DNA of 64,000 nucleotides, from NCBI GenBank assembly GCA_921293015.1, contig OV121088.1:21799645-21863644 (forward strand), in the 5' to 3' direction. The translations under genes were made by a program, and so were the position numbers. This document shows positions 12,317 to 23,942 of the stretch, piece by piece. The DNA comes from Phorcus lineatus. Lineage: Eukaryota; Mollusca; Gastropoda; Trochida; Trochidae. The notes beneath the pieces were generated by a model, which did not search any database, was not told where the DNA came from, and saw only the letters and a list, made by a program, of their open reading frames with translations. Every line of letters begins with the position of its first letter. The stretch's first letter is position 1.

Positions 12317-15300
12317 ATGTCAACCAACCAAGCTATGGAGAAACAGTACTCAGTTCAGTTTTTTACAACATTTGTAGCCAATCTTCAAAAACTCTGCCAA
12401 GCTTATGTCAAATTTGACAGGAATGTTGAAGTCAGTGGCTATCTCTGTGTGGAAGTTGACAATTCCAAAAAAGAACGCTATGTGTTGAGTGAGCTTATAC
12501 AGAACTGTGGCAGTGTAGTTAGTGAAAGCTATTGTACCAAGGTATTCCGCACCCTCCCCTTACTTAACACTCCTCAAAACACAGGAAAACCAGATGGAAT
12601 GGAGGCTTGGTCTCAGTCATCAACTGCAGGTGTGGATCGATCTCGCCCAAAAGTATCTCAGGAACGGAGAGGCAGCATTTCCAGCAATAAATCAAATGAC
12701 AACTATCAAGAAGGAAGAGATCTTGACTACAGTGGTTCCTCATCTTACAATTCTGACTCAATGGAACCAATGCGAACAACAGCTCAAAGATCCAAACGCT
12801 TGTCATTTGAACATGACAAGGAAAATGCAGCACGACTTTCACGTGACATCATCCAAAGACTGACAGGTGAAGCTCCTCCAAGAACAACAGTTGAGCAGAA
12901 CCGTAGTCGCCACCAAGTCCAGCGTAGGGAGAGTCTGCCAAGCTTTGCTCACATATCAAGCCGGATGGGGACCGCCAGCAGCAGCCACGCAACCCCTATG
13001 GAAGTCCTGGACCTGGAGTCCATCAAGGTGGAGGGTTCGCGCCACTCAGCCTGTGCTCAAGGTAAAGCTCAGTCAGTCCCCAGCAGCCCAGCTGAGTCCT
13101 ACCCTGGTGCGGTCCCTGTCGGCATCCATGCAAACCTCTCAAATCTTGGACATGTTGTGGAGGCTTTTGCTGGTGAGTCAGTCAGTTCCTTGACAACTTA
13201 ACACTTTTCAAGTGTCTTTACCTAATGTATGCTTAGCCTAGGGGAGTGACAGACTTGCCTACCCTTGCAGTTTTATTGATTACACAAGGCTTATTATATT
13301 TTGGTGGTGAATTATAACTTTACAATCATACTGATCATACTTATTCCTAATGACTTTTTTTAATGATTGATAATACACAACATTTAGGCATGAATTAGCT
13401 ATTTACAAGAACATTTATGGTACAAAAAGCATGTGACTTTGAAGCAAAGTGTATGTGAAACATTACTAAGGCATATTCTTTGCATCATGCTGGCCTGGTG
13501 AAGTAAAAGAAATGAAAAAAAACTTTTTCCTTCATTTGAATAACTTTGCCTGTTTCAGTTTTGCCATGTCGGTGTAATAGGAAATGAGCTTGCTAATTTT
13601 ATTGTATGAATGACCGCAAGGGAGGAACACAAAATGACCTTTGTTTACACAGGAAACAAAAGTCTATAAATAATTGTGCAACCTTTCAATCAAGTGAAGC
13701 CTTACTATCTAGCACACCTGCCTTGCTATTTTTGCTGATCTTCCTATTCTCCTAAGAAGGGGATAAGCAAATCTGAATTGTTCTAAAATAAGAATGGAAG
13801 TAGTTCCGTTATGTCCCTCTCATAGTCAATATCACCTAATGGCAACTGAAGTTGTCAGGTATGAATATTAAAGTTGCAATCATTCACTTTTCCCTAGTGT
13901 TTTCAAGTTGATACTACCTTTGATATATTTTCTATATTGAACATTGGTTATCGATGATTTTCCACTGCAGCCTCCAGGATGCCAATAGCACAACCAGCTC
14001 ACAGCAATGCCGACAGATTCCCACGTCTATCCTCATCCACCACAAACTCAGCCTCTTCCATCTCCTCCACATCCCAGCCTGTCCAGTCTTCCTCCTTGCT
14101 GTCTCATCTCCAGTCCCAGCCATGGTCCCCAACAGACACTCCCCGCCCTCGTGCCCTACCCACCAATCGCAGTCAACAGGAGGTCTTTATGCAGATGCTG
14201 CCCCAGGGCTATGACCAGGATGGGAACAAGCAGACAGTGCACATGGTAGACCCAGAATCACATCAGAGACTAGTTGATGGAGCTGCAGGGATGGACCCAG
14301 CAGATGTCATTGATCTTGAGATAGATGAGATGGATGGGGATGCCGCAAACAGCTCCATTGCAGATGTCAACCCCAGCCTTGGTCTCACAGGGATCGATCA
14401 AAGTGTCCTGTCTGACTACATGATGTCTTCTGCTCAAGCAACAGATGTTCAGAGAAAGAGGAATGCTCAATTGAACTGTCAGAGGTACGCGCTAAGACTT
14501 TTTTGTGAGTTTCATCAAAGCCACGCAGGAGCTGTGCCACCACTAGACAGCATTTCTTCTGAGCAAATGGACTCTATGCTCAGTATGTTCTATGCAACCT
14601 CCAAGAAGGGCAACGGGGAGGATTTCACTGTGAGCTCTCTGAGGAGCATTCAGTACTATCTAGAATCTCACTTGTTTGAAAACTACATCCAATCAGGATC
14701 CCGGGCTATCATTTTCAAGAACTCCCGACAGGCTTTGCGGAAACGCTGTGATGAACTCAGATTGAAGCAGAAATCCACTCCATCACATAAAAAAGCATTA
14801 ACATCAATGGATATTGATATCCTTTTCGAAAAAGGACAGCTTGGTGCCAGTAACCCAGACGTTCTTCTCAACACCCTGTGGTTCATGAATGTTATATGCT
14901 TTGGTATCAAAGGCAGCGAACACTTCTCCCTTCGATGGGGTGATATCATTCTAAATACAGACAAAGAGGGTCGACAGTTCCTAGAGTACTCTGGGTCTGG
15001 ATCGTCCACACAGTTGTCAAACTGTCACCGTGTCTACGCACTTCCACAAAACCCTTCTCGATGCTGTGTACATTACTTCAAGCAATACTTAAGCCATCGA
15101 CCAACTATCGCCCTTCAACCAGACGACCCATTCTACCTCACAGTGAACAACCAGTATGAGAGAGTGGGCAGTTGGTTCATCAAGGAGAAGGTTTCAATGA
15201 GCAGGATGACCGCAGTCTGGAGGAATATGCTCTTTGCCGCAGGACTACCTCCAGACAAGAAGACGCCAGCAGGATTTCAGAAGGGCCTGCTCATTCAGGA

Positions 15301-15361
15301 AACACTACCACCCAGTCCTTTAGCACTCTTCAAGTCAAAAGTAGAACCTGTGGATTCATGA
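12317..15361 (+). CDS. Gene A: novel N-terminal domain + Crypton-derived (DUF3504-like) domain
   Basis: There are two coding exons, 12317-13172 and 13971-15361. The donor (TG|gtgagt) and acceptor (ccactgcag|CC) join in phase 1 to give 748 aa. The second ATG (12335, MEKQYSV) aligns with the starts of genes B and C and may be the true start. Residues ~7-78 form the family domain shared with B and C. Residues ~80-445 are Ser/Asn/Gln-rich, with basic RRxS-type sites. VLDLESIKVE (230-239) combines a SUMO-interaction-like motif with an IKVE SUMO-acceptor consensus, and VIDLEIDE (398-405) is a second interaction-like motif. Residues ~446-716 match the tyrosine-recombinase-derived domain of ZMYM2/QRICH1/KIAA1958 (NGEDFTVSSLRSIQYYLE, then FGIKGSEHFSLRWGDI, PFYLTV, AGLPPDKK). 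The usual first catalytic Arg is Lys599, and the protein ends before the expected His/Arg/Tyr segment. It is probably a nuclear DNA- or chromatin-associated regulator, not an active recombinase. Function is inferred. Confidence 0.88.
13173..13970 (+). other. Gene A intron (phase 1)
   Basis: This 798-bp intron begins GTGAGT and ends TTTTCCACTGCAG. The exon 1 reading frame runs on for 9 codons past the donor before a stop, and the exon 2 frame is already open at the acceptor, so the junction is supported by frame and by both splice consensus sites. The equivalent introns in genes B and C occupy the same place after the linker, also in phase 1. Confidence 0.85.
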
Positions 15362-17654
15362 CTATTCTGAATGCTTTCTTTAGATATTGATCTCTTGTAA
15401 GTGGTCAGAACTACTGCTTTAGATACCAAGTAATTGACCATGGATGCTGTTATACAACCCCCTGAAATAAATCCTGAAATGAATTGCCAAAGGCAACATT
15501 ATGTTACTAAGTGGAAAAGACTTCCTTAGTGCTGTGTTTTTGAAACATTGAGTGTATCAAGGCTGGTTGAGTGCCAGTGAGAGAGAACAGCTGGCTCCTT
15601 AACAAACTGATGACCGTCTCTCTCAGTCCATCTGCAGAATTTGCAGGCAGCAGCAACTACAACAACCCTGGCTCACATTTCCTGCTGATTGATAACATGA
15701 AGGTGTTTTGAACAAATATTTGACACTATTTTTATGGTTAAAAACTTGAAATGGTTTTATCAAAGTCACTTTCAATAAGCTTTAGATATGATTTGTATAT
15801 TCTCCTTCCAATCTCCTTAGATACGTATAACAGTTAAAACAAACATAGTATTACCATTCAAAGTTCATGATGAAAATTAACTTTAAAATCTAGAATGTCA
15901 GTAGCGCAAGTTAAGTTCAGTGAAATGACATTTTGTTTTAATTTATTGAAGTGTCATTTTTCAAAAATTATTATGCCATAATTTCAGTAGACTTTGACTG
16001 ACAGACTAACTTATTGAATATTATAGGCTTGGTAGCATTTTCACAAGCCTCAGGCCTTGGTCAATTCTACAAGTGAACTACATATTGGCTTCCTTGTTTA
16101 TATTGTTCTTTCATGTTCCATTCTATAGTGACGTAAACCACAAATGACAAAATGACATCGGTCAATTAACTAAGATGTCATGAATATTATGAGGCAGCAT
16201 GTTTGTGTTAAAAAATCATCCATAGTAGAAACTGAAGTCATCCTATCTTTCTACAGCTAAGACCTAATTTGCTTTGTTACTACATTTTCTTGTTAAGATA
16301 ATGTTGAATACAAACCAAAAAGTCCATTGAAATTTCAACTTGTCCCAAAGAACTTGCTCCTGTGGTGCTGAACTGATTTCAAGCCTCCCCTTCATCATGT
16401 TACAGACTTATCATTCAATCATTTGATTCAGGACAGTCATTTCAAATCCAGTGGTTGTTTCAGTCTCAGTTTTGTAAACTAATTGTATTGGTGATTAGTG
16501 GTAAGCTCTTGAACGTCATGACATTCATTCTTTCACATAGTAGTATTTTATGCAAATCAAATTGTTACAATCAACAAAATGTTATAATTCAAATAAAAAG
16601 GTGAAGTCTTGTTAATCTCAAGCAAGCGCTGCACTCCAGCTAGCAGCCACCATCTTTACAGGTTGGATGTGAACCTTCTATCTTCTGGTTCACTGTTGCT
16701 ATCTCATGGAAAATCCTGGACTTTTTCCACATTCAGCTGAGGCTTCCAATGGTACCAAGAAATATTACTGTGCATGTAATATTTATGGTTGCATCTGACT
16801 AATAGATACAAAACTATATACAGGGTTCAGGTACAAAGTTGGAGGTTGGGTATATTTAGTGGTTTTCTGGCAGCATTTTAATTGTTTTCCATATTGTGAT
16901 CAATTCTTATTCTCAAAGAGAGATAGCTAACATTACAGACAAACATTTTCTATTGAAGCCTTTTTGTAGGCTTGCCGAGTTGAAGTTTATGTATCATGAT
17001 AGGTATCTGACTGTGAGCTCTGTTCTGAAATGTATATCCTTGCAATAGCCTAGTGTTTCACTGAAGCCTTTGGTTTAGCAACACAGGAACGATGTGGCAC
17101 CAGGAAACTCCTGCTGTTGAATTCACCAGTGCCAAACCTTTCTGACTTGCAAGTGAAATTCTCGGATCGGCTACTGATAAGAGATCGTTTTGTCTGGGAT
17201 GCCCACAGGAAGGGTTTATTGTTTAAACAGTGAGAGAAAGTTGTTAGAGATGGCTCTATATTCCTATTCACGGCTTTCTGTTTGTCAGTAGGGTTGGTGC
17301 CTGTTTGGAGTGTAATGAACCATTGTACAGTGCTGATTTGTGTCCCCCCCCCTTGAATTGTTTTGACACAATGGTTACTCCATTAGTGTGGTCTGCTACT
17401 GTTTGAAGCATAAATGTGCTATAAATGTTATTTCTAAATGTGTTTTGTGTTTTTAATCCTGTTTGTGATGTTATATATACAGGGTTGATTTTTTTCCTCA
17501 GATGTTTTATTATTTACTATGTTCTTCTATTTCAATTTTGTAGTAACTGTATTGCATACCCATATTTTAATTATAAAGTTAAAAATATATGTATATAAAC
17601 AGAATTTTATTTATTTATTCGACTTTTGTATGCTACATCTTTGTTTTGTATAAA
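15362..17654 (+). other. Gene A 3' UTR and downstream intergenic DNA
   Basis: An AATAAA hexamer at 15466-15471 lies 105 bp after the gene A stop and is the nearest polyadenylation signal. Another at 16592-16597 would give a longer UTR. No open frame with family resemblance follows. A C10 homopolymer lies at 17344-17353. Confidence 0.5.
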
Positions 17655-17847
17655 GCTTGAGTAGATGCATCTTCCTACGCAAAGCTTAACTATTGCCAGT
17701 CTCGAACTGTCCAAGTTAACCCTTGCTGCCGACATACGACTTTCCTGTGCTGATACCAGCGCCCCCTCTGGCGATTTTTAGTAATCTCCAGTTACCTCCC
17801 TTACCCTAACCAATCGGTGACGCCGTATCATTTGCGTGATAATCAAA

Positions 17848-17988
17848 ATGGCTGCGCCCATAGAAAGTGACCTGATCGATCAGATTACTAAGAAGTTTGC
17901 ATTGCAAACCTTTCAAACAAGAAGATTCAGTTTATAAATGTATTGATGGACGGAAAAGATGTTTTTGTTGTTATTAGGACCGGTTTTG
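17848..17988 (+). pseudogene. Broken 5' exon of a RecQ-like helicase
   Basis: An ATG in good context (aaaATGG) opens MAAPIESDLIDQITKKFALQ. After a frame change the sequence continues as DGKDVFVVIRTGFG. This matches the N-terminal core of RecQ-family superfamily-2 helicases: the FGFxxFRxxQ-type lead-in followed by the Walker A region (normally xTGxGKS). A possible donor (TTTG|gtaaat) falls exactly inside the Walker A motif, as if the Lys and Ser lay on a lost next exon. In-frame stops and at least one frameshift make it non-functional. It is cargo or an ancestral gene of the surrounding 9-bp-duplication element. Confidence 0.6.
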
Positions 17989-18407
17989 GTAAATAAATAA
18001 CATATGACTGCGCCCCTTATATTTTTTCAAATGGAAGTATGTAGGCCCATTTATCGTGGTCGTTACCATTATATAATTGTATTTTTTCATCAAATAAGTA
18101 CAGTAGCTGAAAAAATTTCTTTGTCATGTGCACAAGTCTCATTTTTTTATTATCCAACTGTTCACAAACACACGTACAAGCCAAACGGGAAACATTTCAT
18201 GGAGAGAGAATAATTTTTATATCAAGGCACATACGTAGTAACCAAAGTAATATTTTCAAAAATGAATATGACCCAATCAAATCAGTGAAAATGGAAGTAA
18301 ATATAACAATTGTTTTATTTTTTTAAATTTTGTTTATTGACGACATGATATTTAAATGGTACACGTCAACATACCTGGTTTTTGACTGCAAGAAGTAAAG
18401 TTTTATG

Positions 18408-18503
18408 CAATCTCATTGAAATAATATCTAAATTGCTACTCTCCGTTTCGCATGTACATGCGTAACGGAGAGTAGCAATTTAGATATTATTTCAATGAGA
18501 TTG
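18408..18503. mobile_element. 96-bp near-perfect palindromic mini-element with 9-bp target duplication
   Basis: The 40-bp arms at 18408-18447 and 18464-18503 are perfect inverted repeats (outer end CAATCTCATTGAAATAATAT). The 16-bp centre is itself the palindrome CGCATGTACATGCG with one unpaired base on each side. The whole is flanked by AGTTTTATG at 18399-18407 and 18504-18512, a perfect 9-bp duplication. It lies inside the 1.46-kb element, so it inserted later. It shares its terminal CAATCT/AGATTG and duplication length with 26504-26580. Confidence 0.9.
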
Positions 18504-19264
18504 AGTTTTATGAGAGTAACGTTTACTACCGCGATACAACAAGGTCACAGGCTACTACATTTCGAGTGTTATGAAATCGCGAGATGTTCAAATTTTATCG
18601 GTTCATTTATGTAAAATTTAATCAATGTTTCAGTTCAACGGGTATTCAATAAAGTTTTTGCAAGCACAAAAGATGAAAACAATTGTACGATGACAGGAAA
18701 TAAAGTCTTGCCGGGCGTAGTGCATCGAGTCGGTGCTTCAAATCAGGGTCAAGTTTATTGATTTTGATTAGTTTACCGAAGCAATTTAAGAATAAATTCT
18801 TTGACAGGCCGCTGTCCGCTATAGGGTTGTAGTAAAATAATAACGCAAATTGACTATAACCATAAATGAACTTGAATATATTGTTCATCGCTTTGGAGGC
18901 GGCACTTTCTCTTTACAAATCTTTCAGTCGACGGACTGCGACTTGGGCGCATCCATGTTTGTTCGAGTGCCCGGATTTAGCTTTTGCTAGGAGCTTTCTG
19001 ATTGGACTATCTAATTCCTTTGCAGTGAGTTAGAGAGCTAGCACAGGAAAGTCGTATGTCGGCAGCAAGGGTTAACTTGGACAGTTCGAGACTGGCAATA
19101 GTTAAGCTTTGCGTAGGAAGATGGAGTAGATGTAAAAGGGGGGTTCTGGATCAACGGGAAGTTTTTAATGTATGAAATACATTAAAAATGGAGAAAAGGT
19201 ATGAAATACATACATTAAAAACTTCCCGTTGATCCAGAACCCCCGCTTTTACATCTACTGCTTG

Positions 19265-19837
19265 AGAGTTTTTTCAATGTGAAAAAATAAGTTAATATTT
19301 TCAATGTTTATGAAAATATACACACAGTTATAATAACCTAATGACCAAATTATCATTGTTGAGCAATGTCCATGTTCTTGTTTTATTTAGACCAGAAACA
19401 TTTGTTTATGATGTATTTTGAAAACTTTTAAGCTTGTTATTTTATGATAAAGTTTCTGTATTCATTTGAAATGTAATGGTAATTTTTACCTCTTGATTGT
19501 ATGTTTAAGTTATTCAAATAACATAATATGATAATAATGTTTAGCTACTGTATAAAATATTCGTAAGTTACATTTTAAAATGAGAGAAGAAGCTAAAAAT
19601 GATTCCTCTGGAGCACAGGTTACCAGGTGACGGGCTACTGAAGGGGACTCAGCTCATACACTGGTTCTGCAAGTTTTGTTCCGCATAATTTGTATGTTTG
19701 TATTTAAAGTAGAAATAATAACCTTTAACCACATCAAGTATTCAGAAAGATTTATCATTGTCATTGTCTATGTTACTATACAGTAGTATCTTGGCAGTGT
19801 TTTCTTATTGGATGTATGATTGGATTAGTATATATCT
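19265..19837. other. No feature seen
   Basis: AT-rich spacer without a supportable gene or repeat. Confidence 0.4.
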
Positions 19838-20885
19838 TTAGCTCATCTGGCCTGAACGGCCCGTTGAGCTTATGGCATAGCATCTCGTCTGGTTGTTCAT
19901 CCGTAAACTTTAAATATTTCATCTTCTTCTCCAGAACCATTGACTCAGGATATCTGAAATTGTGTGTACCGACTGTTTGACAAATGAGGGCCACAGGGGC
20001 CACACTCTAAAATCATATCTTCATCTTCATCTCTAGAAGCAAAATGAGTAGAAAGCTAAAATTTTGTGTGGAGACAATTTGGAGTCTTATTTGAATATTT
20101 GGTGACCCTGTGGCCCCTAATATGGGCCACAGGGACCACGCCCTAAAAACTTACTTTCATCTTCTCCGGAAGCAAGAGGTCTAGAAAGCTGAAAATTCAG
20201 ACTCCTTAGCTGATGAGTATTCTAAGTTATAGATTTGGTGACCCTGTGGCCCCTAAAAAAGGCCACAGCAACCATGCTGTAAAAACCTATTTTCATCTTT
20301 TTCTCAAGAAGCAAAATGTGTAGAAAGTTAAAACTTTGTTTGCAGACGCCTTAGATAATAGGGATTCTGATTTTAATATTTGGTGACCGTTACCCCTACT
20401 AAGGGTCACAGTGGCCACACCCTATTAACTTATTTTCATCTTCTCGAAAAACAAGAGGCCTAGAAAGCTTAAACCTTGTGAACAGACTCCTTAGATAATT
20501 TGAAATATATAGATTTAAATATATAATTTATAGACCCTGTGAAGTCTAATAAGGCCCAGAGAGACCAAACCCTTAAAACCTTTTATCATCTTCTTCTCCT
20601 GAAGCAAGATACCTAGAAAGCTTAAACCTTGTGTACAGACTCCTTAGCTTTTGGGGATTTTAATTGGTAGATTTGGTGACCCTGTGACCTCTAATAAGGA
20701 CCACAGGGACCACAAGCACATTTTTTCTTCTTCTTCTATTGCTCCAGAAATGTAGGCCTAAATACCTAAAATCTTGTGTAGAGTCTCAAGCTGACAAAGA
20801 ATTTAATTAATGGATGTGGTGATCCTGTGGCAGCTCATATGGTGACCTGTGACTATTTATAAAATGAACTATTAATAGCCTGATG
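19838..20885 (+). repeat. Dispersed repeat with ~145-bp internal units
   Basis: It begins with an imperfect palindrome around AGCTCATCTGGCCTGAACGG, followed by about six or seven diverged units of 137-150 bp. Each unit contains GGTGACCCTGTGGCCCCTAA, GGCCACAGGGACCAC and TTCATCTTCTTCTC-type words. Marker positions (GGTGACC) are near 20101, 20237, 20382, 20532, 20675 and 20818. Related copies lie at 43083-43530 (reverse), 51883-52680 and 60360-60800. I take it to be a molluscan-type interspersed repeat; no coding capacity was seen. Confidence 0.75.
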
Positions 20886-23800
20886 AGCAACAGTGCCAGC
20901 AGCTCTATTTTTTTCCAGGTTATTATAGCCCCATCTGCAAAGTAGTAGGGGTATCAAATAAAAGTTCAGACTGTTGATTTTGTCAGTACAAGTAATGTTC
21001 AAAATTGAATGTGATCTCTATCACTTTTGTCTTATATTTTCAGACTATGTGTATGGATAATCAAGCTGTTCCTTTTAAACCCATCCCATCAGGCCTACTG
21101 GCCAACATGAGTTTATTGCATGGGCTGGTATCTGTCGAATGGCTGTAAACTATTCCATTTTTTTTACTTCTATAAAAATTTGTGTTCCCCATAAAGCTTA
21201 TACCATGATTCGTTGTTTTGATTTGGATTTAAAATACATAGCCGCTGGTGTGTGTCAATCAGTCAGATGTAGTTGATGGAAAGTTGTTGTTGTGAGATGG
21301 AAACTTAACCAAAGCAGACAAAAAGACAAAACTAGTTTTCATCTAAACAGGATGTCTGATTTGGCCTTCGGAGCATTTATAAAGGCTGTTCTCAAATTTT
21401 CATTGAAAACTATCATTTTCTATATATTTGGCATTTAGATATGAAAATGAGATATTTTCAATTCATATCAGCAGATAACATATTTTGAAACGCATTGAAA
21501 GTTATGAAACTTACATAAGGATTGGCTCTTAAAAGTCATTTGTTTCTTATGAAATGTTTTGTACATCCGATCGCTATTTTGCTCAAACTTGAGAACTCGG
21601 GTAAAAAAACTATTCTAACTAATTAATATTACCAGCTATTTCTCATTGTTGATTTGCATAATTCAATAGATTAGAGATTTGAGTGTCACTTTATCATCTT
21701 ATAGTCAACAGCATTTTCTTCATTCTATTTAGTATTAGAGGAATGGACTATGAAGGTAGCATGTTTCTATGTTAGTGGTTCATCGTTCAAATGTTTCACA
21801 ATCTTCACTGCAAATGCTGCCATGATTGACGAACGTGTTCTGGAGAATGTAAGCTCTGTTCATTTCAATCTTGTTGCCAGTGCTCATGTTAAATTTGTGT
21901 TTCAAATGTATGCAAATATCAAGTTATAATTGTAAACATATTTCCATTATTCTGGAAGTTTGTTGTAATTCAGTATTATCTTTACTAGTATGTACCATGG
22001 GTTTTTGTATGAACCATATAATATTATGCGTACATTCAACAATCATGGTTGGATCTGGCTTTCAGTATGTCGTAGAATACCATAAAAGCATTGATGATTT
22101 TATGTCAGTTTCAAAGAAGCCTGAATGGGTTTTGAATGTTGTAATACATACTGTGGTACAAGTCAGAAAAATGATGAAATCATGGTACAACAATATCTGA
22201 GGTGAGCAGCTTCAATTACTGATTGAAGTGCATTTGAGTGAAGTAGGTCTTCTGTTGGTAGAAATAGTTCTCCTTTCTTCAATGTATTAAATAAATATCA
22301 AACTGGAAGCCAAAGTTGAAGTATGCTATATTATAATTGATGCTCTGTTGGTTAGCTTTAGACTTCATAAAATATCATAAACATATTGTTTCAGATCTGA
22401 TTGAATTTTGATTTTATGATATTTGAATTTTCTCAAAGTCATAAATACATAATCTGTGGTTGACATTGAAATTGTTTTTGTATTGATTTAATTGAAATTG
22501 TTTTTACCTTCAGAAATAACACAAATAAGATTGTCCTCTCAAATTTTGTTTTAAAATGTATTCACATGGAACTATCAATTTCAGAGAGGAGTGTTATGTG
22601 TTATGGTTCGGTGTGTTCATTCCCACATAAAGGCCATTTTTCAGTAATAAAGTTCCTCCAAAAGTAAGCAAGTGACATAGTAGGTTCAACTGGCACAAGA
22701 GTGCAAGTGGAGACACTTCCTGCCGGTTCCTTCCTTGATCTCCTCCTGCCTGTCTTCATACACTGAACTGTTGTAGAATGTGATTGTCCCAATCAGAGTC
22801 TATTCACAAACTCGCAAGTCATCTGTTGACTGAAGGTTCACATAATTAACTCATTCTAAAGGTACATTAAAGGCAGGCTTAGAGTATTATATTCAATTTC
22901 ATATTCTTAAATGTACATGTAACACAGTAAAGGTTAAATCAAGCAAAGAAACATTCTCTGTTATGTTTATTAAACTGATTTATACAGGAACATTTCAAAT
23001 TGTATGGTAGGTCAGCATAGTAAATAAACTGACATCTGACCACATTAAGAAATTGAAATGTGGTTGTCGCTCAAAAAGCACTGTTTTTGTCTTGTGTACA
23101 AAGATGGTTAGTCCCAAATAGCCTCCATTGTCACATCAGATATGTTCTTGTAAGTTTGTTGCTTGTTAACAATGTTATATTGTGTTACGTGATTTGTACT
23201 GTGAGTTAAAGAAGTATGCCCCTTGTTTTCTACCTTTGGCAATATGGTGTGGAGTTCAACTTTGTTCAAGTGTTGTTGTGTTCCTATCCTGTCTGGCTCT
23301 TTCAGTGTTTGAATAATGGCCACTATAATTCCCGTAACTTTACACTTTCGGGCTGGATACTTAAGCTTGTTTCATCCACTATTTGTATTCACTGTTGCAG
23401 CACCGCACATCCAAATATCATAATATTTATCACAGATGAATTACCCTGAAATTCCTATTTATCGACTTTATATCTTTTTTTTACAATTTATCCATATATT
23501 TTACCTAGTCACAATGTTTATCATGTAGTTTGTGAATCATGTGTACATGGTTTACATTGTGTGAAATAGAAAAAGTATCTCCTGTGATTACCTAATATAT
23601 ATGATATATTAAAAAATAATTGGACACCCCCATCTGTTTTGTTGTAAATTTGTTGGCAAAACAACCGAAGCTATTATTATAAAATAAGTAGAGAAAGGTC
23701 TACGCCCCTTGAACATCTTCTGGGACCAAGATGCAACATCCATCCAAGCCCAACTTCCTTCCATGTGCTCCTGTTCTCATTGTGTGAATGAAAGTAAATA

Positions 23801-23935
23801 ACTCAAGGCTGATTCGGTATTTGTTATTGAGATAGCAAAAAAAGGACATAGAAATTATAAGTACGGTTAAAACATTCCTGCAAATTCACCTTTAGATATT
23901 GCAAGAGACCTACCTGTGCATACAATACCTGTAGT
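20886..23935. other. Intergenic stretch, nothing firm
   Basis: Open frames at 21871-22200 (+) and 22601-22792 (-) are short, without recognisable domains or convincing splice sites. The rest is AT-rich spacer. Confidence 0.35.
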
Positions 23936-23942
23936 GGGGGAT

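Larger units (their letters stand above)
17668..19123. mobile_element. 1.46-kb element, 84-bp inverted ends, 9-bp target duplication
   Basis: The ends 17668-17751 and 19040-19123 are 84-bp inverted repeats (outer end CATCTTCCTACGCAAAGC). They are flanked by a perfect 9-bp direct repeat GAGTAGATG (17659-17667 and 19124-19132). Long inverted ends with 9-bp duplications are typical of Mutator-like elements; that assignment is an inference. The interior carries the start of a broken RecQ-like helicase at 17848 on the + strand. Near the right end, on the minus strand (ATG at about 18954), there is a second short frame beginning MDAPKSQSVD that is quickly closed. No transposase was recognised, so the copy is probably a deletion derivative. 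A 96-bp palindromic element is nested inside at 18408-18503. Confidence 0.85.
17660..19259. mobile_element. Older inverted-repeat element, split by a later insertion
   Basis: The hairpin at 19125-19259 has ~50-bp arms (19125-19174 and 19209-19259) that match except for one substitution and one indel; its outer end is AGTAGATGTAAAAG. Its first eight bases also survive at 17660-17667 because the element at 17668-19123 inserted just inside its left end and duplicated nine bases there. Removing the insertion leaves a ~135-bp element flanked by GCTTG on both sides (17655-17659 and 19260-19264), a possible 5-bp target duplication. Its superfamily is not determined. Confidence 0.6.

Noticed and set aside
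12522..12863. 113-codon frame within gene A exon 1 and its antisense partner (12564-12842)
   Set aside because: Both overlap the paralog-supported gene A frame, which carries the conserved domain.
14450..15361. Active Crypton transposon
   Set aside because: The catalytic His/Arg/Tyr segment is absent, the domain is spliced to a conserved host-type exon in two paralogs, and no transposon ends flank it.
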